NCBI GenBank assembly: GCA_964019135.1
Contig: OZ025252.1
Span: forward strand, 4,666,823 to 4,730,822
DNA length: 64,000 nt
Direction of reading: 5' to 3'
From: Arenicola marina
Taxonomy: Eukaryota > Annelida > Polychaeta > Arenicolidae
Shown here: positions 58,044-64,000 of the stretch, in pieces
Layout: every line of letters starts with the position of its first letter
How positions within the stretch are numbered: position 1 is the stretch's first letter
Notes under the pieces: model-generated
Database searches by the model: none
What the model saw: the letters and a program-made list of their open reading frames with translations, nothing else
What the model was told of the DNA's origin: nothing
Made by a program: the position numbers and the translations under genes

Positions 58044-58433
58044 AGGGGCCGTATTCATATTCGCCATAATAATAATCGCCATAATAATAATCGCCATAAT
58101 CGCCATAATAATAATCGCCATAATCGCCATAATAATAATCGCCATAATCGCCATACTAATAATCGCCATAATCGCCATAATAATAATCGCCATAATCGCC
58201 ATAATCGCTACGTCTATAGACTTAGCGCTAAGTGGAAGATTGGTCAAAGGATTAATGGGTTCAAAATACATAAGTAGTCACCCAAGAAGGGCATTTTCTA
58301 TATAATGAAAGTGCTAAAATTATATTAAAGAGGATTTCTTAATCATGAACACCGCCACAACGAGCTGGTGAGGCTAAGATCAAAACGCACTTTTTGTGCG
58401 TCACTTACGACGGGATTATGCATACGGCCCCAG
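58044..58433. mobile_element. MITE-like DNA transposon, copy 1 (with internal expansion)
   Basis: Starts with GGGGCCGTATTCATA and ends with the inverse CATACGGCCCC, so it has terminal inverted repeats of about 15-20 bp. The body (from GACTTAGCG onward) is closely similar to copy 2. It has no transposase, hence non-autonomous. Copy 1 is longer because of an internal CGCCATAAT array at its left end. CAG stands at each outer border and between the copies, a possible 3-bp target duplication. Superfamily cannot be settled from this. Confidence 0.8.
58060..58212. repeat. CGCCATAATAATAAT-type array inside the MITE
   Basis: Repeats of CGCCATAAT and CGCCATAATAATAAT, lying where copy 2 has only CATAATCACCACTTAGG. 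It therefore arose by expansion of the transposon's own subterminal sequence. Stop-free Ile/Ala frames here are by-products. Confidence 0.95.
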
Positions 58434-58686
58434 GGGCCGTATTCATAATCACCACTTAGGCTACGCCACTAGACTTAGCGTCAAGTGGAAGATTTGTCGT
58501 GCGGTTTTTGGGTTCATAATATATCAGTAGTCACTCAAAACGTGGATTTTCTGAATTAAGAAAGTGCGAAAATTATATTGAAGACGATTTCTTGATCATG
58601 ACCACCACCACAACGAGCTGGTGAGGCTAAGATGAAAACGCACTTTTCGTGCGTAACTTACGAGGGGATTATGAATACGGCCCCAG
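58431..58686. mobile_element. MITE-like DNA transposon, copy 2
   Basis: About 255 bp, from GGGGCCGTATTCATAATC to GATTATGAATACGGCCCC, near-perfect terminal inverted repeats. It shares internal AACGAGCTGGTGAGGCTAAG and a small hairpin (ACGCAC / GTGCGT) with copy 1. It lies head-to-tail with copy 1, separated only by CAG, and ends about 135 bp upstream of exon 4a. Confidence 0.85.
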
Positions 58687-58821
58687 GACTGTAAGATGTA
58701 AGGTGAGGCTAAGGATGTCAAGGCACGGTATGGATATGTTAACGACGATATGAGTGACTCACAGCTTCCTATATACTGCGTATACACCCCACATAAAGTA
58801 ACTCTTTCCTTTGCTGGTCAG

Positions 58822-58873
58822 ACGCCATTCTTATGGCCTTCCAACCATAGGGATCCAGAAAACTATGATTATG
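58822..58873 (+). CDS. R7-family RGS protein, exon 4a (one of two alternative versions)
   Basis: 52 bp, phase 0 in, phase 1 out. Encodes TPFLWPSNHRDPENYDY (residues 86-102) at the DEP/DHEX junction. It is similar to vertebrate RGS7 there (T-P-x-x-W-P-S-N ... P-E-N-x-D-Y, from memory). Acceptor CTCTTTCCTTTGCTGGTCAG, donor GTAAGT at 58874. The last G combines with CT of exon 5 to give Ala, as expected. A second exon of identical length and phases follows 479 bp downstream at 59353. This version keeps more of the conserved residues, so it is probably the ancestral or default form. Confidence 0.93.
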
Positions 58874-59352
58874 GTAAGTCCCGCTAGAGGGGGCGGCGTC
58901 TGTCGCCGCGCCCCCAGGCGGCGATAAGGAGTACTGCTCTGTGTTGTCTAAACTCCAGCTCTCTGGCGACGGGGTGTTTTTGGGGGTTTTTTTTTGTACC
59001 ATCGCCTCTCGGTGCTGCACAAACCCTCATTACATGTTGTGGCGTGGGGGGGGGGAGGGGGGAGGGTATGGGTCGAGATTCTCCGCCCGCCCCCCTTCCC
59101 TCCCTGCTTGGGCCGCTGCAGTGATCCAGAGTGACGGTCTTGGCGGACGGAAGGGGTATGTCTGTGCGTCCCCCCCCGCGGCGTGCAGGTATGCTGGGCG
59201 GTGGGGGGAGGGGGGGGGGGTGTCCTCGGTTTGTACGTACTTAAGTCACGTGTTAGTGTACGATGTGGGCCGTGTCGTCATCAATCTATGTTGTCATATA
59301 TATAAGTTGTTGTCTTGACCGTCTTGTTTTATTATTTTACCCTGTTTTATAG

Positions 59353-59404
59353 ACCCCTTGTCTCTGGCCTTCCAAAAGTGGCGAACCGGACACCACGGAA
59401 TATG
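59353..59404 (+). CDS. R7-family RGS protein, exon 4b (alternative to exon 4a)
   Basis: 52 bp, phase 0 in, phase 1 out, encoding TPCLWPSKSGEPDTTEY. It shares T-P, L-W-P-S, P and final Y with exon 4a (8 of 17 residues) and differs mainly in the charged middle. Strong acceptor (TTATTTTACCCTGTTTTATAG) and donor GTGAGT at 59405. There is no stop or frame disruption. Joining 4a to 4b, or skipping both, shifts the frame into exon 5, so the two must be used one at a time. Divergence with the W-P-S core kept suggests selection, not decay. Expression is not shown by the sequence. Confidence 0.85.
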
Positions 59405-59861
59405 GTGAGTGTCAGCAAGCGATAGAGGCACCCACCCCCCCCCCCCGCCTCCTCCTCTGCCTCTACCCCTGTTCGCTTCTTCGGCTCTTATAAGGTAGCA
59501 CCCTACCAACTCCCCCTCCTGTCTATCGGCGATTCTTATATAAGCCGTCGTGCCAACTAACGCTAGATCCATTGCTCAATTGCAAACCCTCTCTGTGCGA
59601 TGGACTGCTTTAACGTTCTTGCGCCCTGTGCCCTCTGTGTAATATTCCAGTATAATAGTAACAGCTTTAGCCTTCGCCCTCGCCCTGGCATCCTATCCAT
59701 TATACTAGGACGTTTCTCAGCCTCAAACCTCAATCATGGACACCTAGGTCATCCCAGTTGCCTTCTTACTATGGTACCTAGCTCAACCCAAGTCATACGA
59801 TTCTCTCGCAGTCAAATAGTGACTTACTCAGTTCTTAACTTTAAACTCGTGTTTCCAATCT
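59405..59861. other. Intron 4 sequence after exon 4b
   Basis: A C run at 59435-59447, otherwise unique. No exon is recognised. Confidence 0.55.
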
Positions 59862-61136
59862 TTGACCTATAAACTCGTGTTTCCAATCTTTGACCTATGA
59901 ACTCGTGATTCCAATCTTTGACCCATAAACTAGTGCTTCCAATCTTTGATATATAAAAGGCGTGCTTCCAATGTTTGATCTATATACTCGTGTTTCCAAT
60001 CTTTGACCTATAAACTCGTGTTTCCAATCTTTGACCTATAAACTCGTGTTTCCAATCTTTGACCTATAAACTCGTGCTTCCAATCTTTGACCTATAAACT
60101 CGTGCTTCCAATCTTTGACCTATAAACTCGTGCTTCCAATCTTTTACCTATAAACTCGTGTTTGTAATCTTTGACCTATAAACTCGTGGTTCCAATATTT
60201 GACCTATAAACTCGTGCTTCCAATCTTTTACCTATAAACTCGTGTTTGTAATCTTTGACCTATAAACTCGTGGTTCCAATATTTGACCTATAAACTCGTG
60301 CTTCCAATCTTTACCTATATACTCGTGCTTCCAATCTTTGACCTATAAACTTGTGCTTCCAATCTTTGACCTATAAACTAGTGCTTCCAATCTTTGATAT
60401 ATAAACGCGTGCTTCCAATCTTTGATCTATAAACTCGTGATTCCAATCTTTGACCTATAAACTAGTGCTTCCAATATTTGATATATAAACTCGTGATTCC
60501 AATCTTTGACCTATAAACTAGTGCTTCAAATCTTTGACCTATAAACTCGTGCTTCCAATTTTTGACCTATAAACTCGTGATTCCAATCTTTGACCTATAA
60601 ACTAGTGCTTCCAATCTTTGATATATAAACGCGTGCTTCCAATCTTTTACCTATAAACTCGTGCTTCCAATCTTTTACCTATAAACTCGTGTTTGCAATC
60701 TTTGACCTATAAACTCGTGTTTCCAATATTTGACCTATAAACTCGTGCTTCCAATATTTGACCTATATACTCGTGCTTCCAATCTTTGACCTATAAACTC
60801 GTGCTTCCAATCTTTGACCTATAAACTAGTGCTTCCAATCTTTGATATATAAACGCGTGCTTCCAATCTTTGATCTATAAACTCATGATTCCAATCTTTG
60901 ACCTATAAGCTAGTGCTTCCAATCTTTGATATATAAACTCGTGATTCGAATCTTTGACCTATAAACTAGTGCTTCAAATCTTTGACCTATAAACTCGTGC
61001 TTCCAATTTTTGACCTATAAACTCGTGATTCGAATCTTTGACCTATAAACTAGTGCTTCCAATCTTTGATATATAAACGCGTGCTTCCAATGTTTGACCT
61101 ATAAACTCGTGCTTCCAATCTTTGACCTCTAAACTC
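59862..61136. repeat. Minisatellite, 28-bp unit, about 45 copies (intron 4)
   Basis: Units GACCTATAAACTCGTGCTTC plus CAATCTTT. Variants are CTAGTG, GATATATAAACGCG, GTTTGTAATC and CGTGATTCC. Blocks of variants recur: the run with CTAGTG, GATATATAAACGCG and CGTGATTCC appears around 60370-60620 and again around 60810-61080. This shows segmental duplication of about 440 bp. Confidence 0.97.
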
Positions 61137-63635
61137 CGATATTTCCAAGCCTCGCACTTTCAGTTGCTATACCCCATTCTTCAATGAACTTCTCATCATA
61201 GTATTCGTTGCCCGTATGGCGATGATAATGGCTTGATTGTTATGTAGTTATGGTGACTGCGTGATATTTAAGCCCCTTATACATATTATTTCTTCGTAAG
61301 CCTTTTGGCAACCTTAAATGTAATGAGTTTACGACAGAAATCAAGTGTTATCTTGTTCCCTGTGCTTCATTTTGTGATACCATGTTTAACGAAACTGTTG
61401 TGTGAATTTATTTTACCCTTGTCATATCGAACTCTATGTGTGTTTTTGGGAGGTTTCTGCCTTTGGTTTGCACAAATATCGATGTAGCGTATGGTAGTGG
61501 TTTGGCCGTTGTCCTGTGTGCGTCCATTTCGTGAGAAATGAAGTAAAGTAAAGATCTTATCCTTGCAGTATGCGCTTTATTGGTCTGATCGCTGCCCCAA
61601 CCATCCATAACTGTTGTTACTACGAAGAGCCCTGGCCGGCTCAACCAAATTCCAGGAAAAATCTATTATAGATAAATATTTTATAGATTTGATGTGTTAC
61701 GAAGTCGCCGGCCGTGTTGCTGGCTGCTTTAGCTGACGGATGTTAATGATTTCTTCGAGGCCCCAATTTACAACAAGGTCCCATTGTACTCCTTGTAAAT
61801 ATTTCATGTTGACTTTTTTGCGGTATTACTTTTGGCGTCCCATCTTTGGTTGTACGCTACGTTACAACTGAAGTACTATTTGTCGCGGCACGTCACGCAT
61901 CGGCGTCAATGTAACAAATTGAAATTGTGTTAATCCGCCGGCGTTTTACGTACTAACCACGCTGTCACTTTAACTCATCTCGAAGTTGCAATCGCCAGGC
62001 AGGCGCCAATTTCACGTGTGTGATTGATCACACGCTTTTTGTACTCTTAATAATAAGATAATAATAATGTTTATGGTCCAAAGGTATACATGGCAAGTAA
62101 ACAGATATATATTACATAGACAATAGCAAAAGCCGAAGCTTATATGCTAACGTAAATAGAACTTCATAACTAGACCTATAGAGATAAAAGAAAGAAAAAA
62201 AGTATCGTGAAAAGGGCCACTGTAGTAGACAATTTACCTCAAGGAATTAGTGTGAGAATGTTAATATGATTGGCATTTATATACGTCATTCCTCTATATC
62301 CAAGTACGTCATTCTTGCATTCCCACGCACGTCATCCTTGGACATTGGTGCACGTCATCTTAGGGGACTTTCACGCTCTGTCATGTTCAATTTATTTCTG
62401 CGGTTAACCCATGCGTGCACGAAAATGGCCTAGAACGACATGTCATTCATTAATTCCAGCCCTGATTTTTACCGCCGTCACCTGCGGCGTGTGTCGGGGT
62501 CACTTGGTGCGGGGTTCGCTGGCTGATATGTTGTGGCAGTTGTCGGTTGACCTTTCACAGAAGCCGTGTTGTTTTGTCGCGTATCGCCATGACTGGCACC
62601 GCCGCCGTGTAAGCTCGTTACGTCACCCACCAGCCCGTCCGCCCCGGCGCCGAAATGTCAGTCGCCAGCTATTGCTATGGCATTTTCCCCTGAAGCCATC
62701 CCGCGGCTGTTAGGAGCAACACATAACCCCCCCCCCCCCCCCACACACACACACATGCAAGCAAGCAAGTACAGACACACGCACTGACGCTGACTCATGG
62801 TGGCAAACAAAAAAATGGATCATGACAACAGCTATCATTGGACGGACTGGCGTGTGTTATCACACGCCGTGTGTCATCAGACGCGCGTGTTTGCCTTTGA
62901 TGTATTATCTGTGGTGGAGACTAGGCAGGGGACCAGTGTTCTCGTGCCCGATAGCGTCATAACTCCCACCCTCCCCCCTAGTTAACTTGCCTGTTATAGC
63001 ACGTCTACGAGCATGTCAACCGCCCGTATGCAAGATTGATGAGTACCCAGTCATAAGTGAATAAATGTCTCGCATTTTTTGCAGGATGAGTTTACGATAT
63101 ATTCCCAATAGCGGGTTTGGATGTATGGATTAACGCAGTGCGCAGTGCGTTATGGCCAAAAATAGGTCAATATATATCAGATGTTTGCGATACGAAATTT
63201 GACGTCGATTTTGCTCGCGCATTATGTTGTGTACGAGGTCCTATGTTTGTAAATGGTTGAAAGATAATATTCTCGGTTCGAGAGGCTGTGTTCGTCGTGT
63301 GTAATGGAATCTAACACGTCCCGATCCTCTGGTTCTGCTAAGTCGCTTTACATTATGTAACTCGGCGTCAGTACTGTGTAATCAAGTCAATATATCTCGT
63401 TCTTCAGTGATACTGCAGCCATCTGATAGGCCTACTTTTTCGGCAAAACAGGTCTAAAAATTGAAGAGATGATGTGAAATACTTCGTCTGAGTGGCGATA
63501 ATATTCTTTCCGTCAGAATTGTCTTTTGTTTCTATCAAAATTGTCCTCCGTCATGACCACAAAACGTGGTGTAGATGTAAAAGCGTTGACGACTTTGTGT
63601 TTGATGTCCAATGTTTTTCAAAGTTGATTTAACGT
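61137..63635. other. Intron 4 unique sequence, about 2.5 kb
   Basis: The longest array-free stretch in the gene. It is AT-rich, with a C run followed by (AC)n at 62730-62755 and loosely repeated ACGTCAT motifs at 62284-62360. No further RGS exon is recognised. Confidence 0.55.
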
Positions 63636-63868
63636 CTAATGACTAATGTTCCTCCAGGTTGACTTCTAAGTACTAATGTTCGTCTAGGTTGACTTTAAGT
63701 CTAAATACCTATAATGCACATGAGGGATGACGTAACGTCTATAAGTACTAACATACATCTCGGCTGATTCTACGTCTAAATACTAATGTGCCTGCAGATT
63801 GACTTTACGTCTAAATACTAATGTACCTGCAGATTGACTTTACATCTAAATACTAATGTATCTACGTT
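63636..63868. repeat. Degenerate array, about 36-bp unit, with branchpoint/CAG motif per unit
   Basis: About six units of TACTAATGTACCTGCAG, GTTGACTTTACGTCTAAA type. TACTAAT or TACTAAC occurs at 63671, 63746, 63781, 63817 and 63851, usually followed 8-10 bp later by a YAG. The last unit merges with the true acceptor of exon 5. Confidence 0.85.
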
Positions 63869-63877
63869 GAATTGCAG

Positions 63878-64000
63878 CTGTATACTTATGCAAGAGAACA
63901 ATGCAAAACAAACAACGCTTGGAGCTGGCGGACTACGAAGCCGAAAACCTGGCTCGACTACAGAAAATGTTCTCAAGAAAGTGGGAGTTCATCTTTATGC
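63878..64000 (+). CDS. R7-family RGS protein, exon 5 (5' part; continues past window)
   Basis: Begins in phase 1 after ATTGCAG. CT completes Ala103, then [28 protein letters not shown] and [12 protein letters not shown] (residues 104-143). This is the beginning of the DHEX helical domain of RGS6/7 and is strongly conserved with the vertebrate protein as I recall it. The likely branchpoint TACTAAT is 21 nt upstream of the AG. The window ends inside the exon, so the GGL and RGS domains are not visible. The reading frame fits either exon 4a or 4b. Confidence 0.95.
   Translation, partial: MYTYAREQCKTNNAWSWRTTKPKTWLDYRKCSQESGSSSLC

Noticed and set aside
61569-61620. CCTTGCAG followed by a short frame, as a third version of exon 4
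   Set aside because: It lacks the T-P-x-x-W-P-S pattern, ends in a stop within about 14 codons and has no phase-1 donor.
62411-62713. A 100-codon frame in intron 4
   Set aside because: No family resemblance; it overlaps ordinary intronic sequence.
1-64000. Retrovirus-like or LTR elements
   Set aside because: No long terminal repeats and no reverse transcriptase, integrase or capsid-like peptide seen in any open frame.

Overview
This window is animal nuclear DNA. The evidence is spliceosomal introns with GT-AG borders, tRNA-derived SINEs, a MITE-like DNA transposon, and exons of a signalling gene found only in metazoans. Only one gene can be recognised with confidence: the 5' coding part of an R7-family regulator of G-protein signalling (RGS6/RGS7 type) on the + strand. 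Its visible exons are 40402-40498, 55257-55307, 56336-56442, 58822-58873, 59353-59404 and 63878-64000, the last cut by the window end. Together they encode the DEP domain and the start of the DHEX region. The Gbeta5-binding GGL domain and the catalytic RGS domain must lie beyond base 64000. The peptide fits an invertebrate bilaterian, plausibly a mollusc or other lophotrochozoan. Amphioxus is not excluded, since its genome is also minisatellite-rich.

The main finding is that exon 4 exists in two versions, at 58822-58873 and 59353-59404. Both are 52 bp, share the same phases (0 in, 1 out) and encode related but different 17-residue segments. Including both or neither shifts the frame, so they look like mutually exclusive exons that would swap a short piece at the DEP/DHEX junction.

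The rest is dominated by minisatellites. About 30 unrelated tandem arrays cover, by my rough sum, somewhat more than half of the window. The largest are a 7.7-kb array of 46-bp units (20195-27884), a 4.5-kb array of 43-bp units ending about 30 bp before the first exon (35866-40372), and a 3.6-kb array of a different 46-bp unit in intron 1 (42512-46143). Several show higher-order repeats. Some arrays beside exons carry splice-signal-like motifs in every unit: branchpoint-plus-CAG units before exon 5, polypyrimidine-CAG units in intron 1, and GTAAGA units after exon 3.

Layout: 0-29.7 kb is mostly arrays and low-complexity G- or C-rich DNA with one SINE and no recognised gene. 29.7-30.9 kb is a CpG-rich stretch with CAG/CGG triplets, the best candidate for a promoter or first exon. 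30.9-33.6 kb is mostly unique sequence with two SINEs and a perfect hairpin. 33.6-40.4 kb holds the 54-bp and 43-bp arrays. 40.4-64 kb is the RGS gene with its array-filled introns. Most long open reading frames in the window are by-products of tandem arrays that lack stops and should not be taken as proteins.
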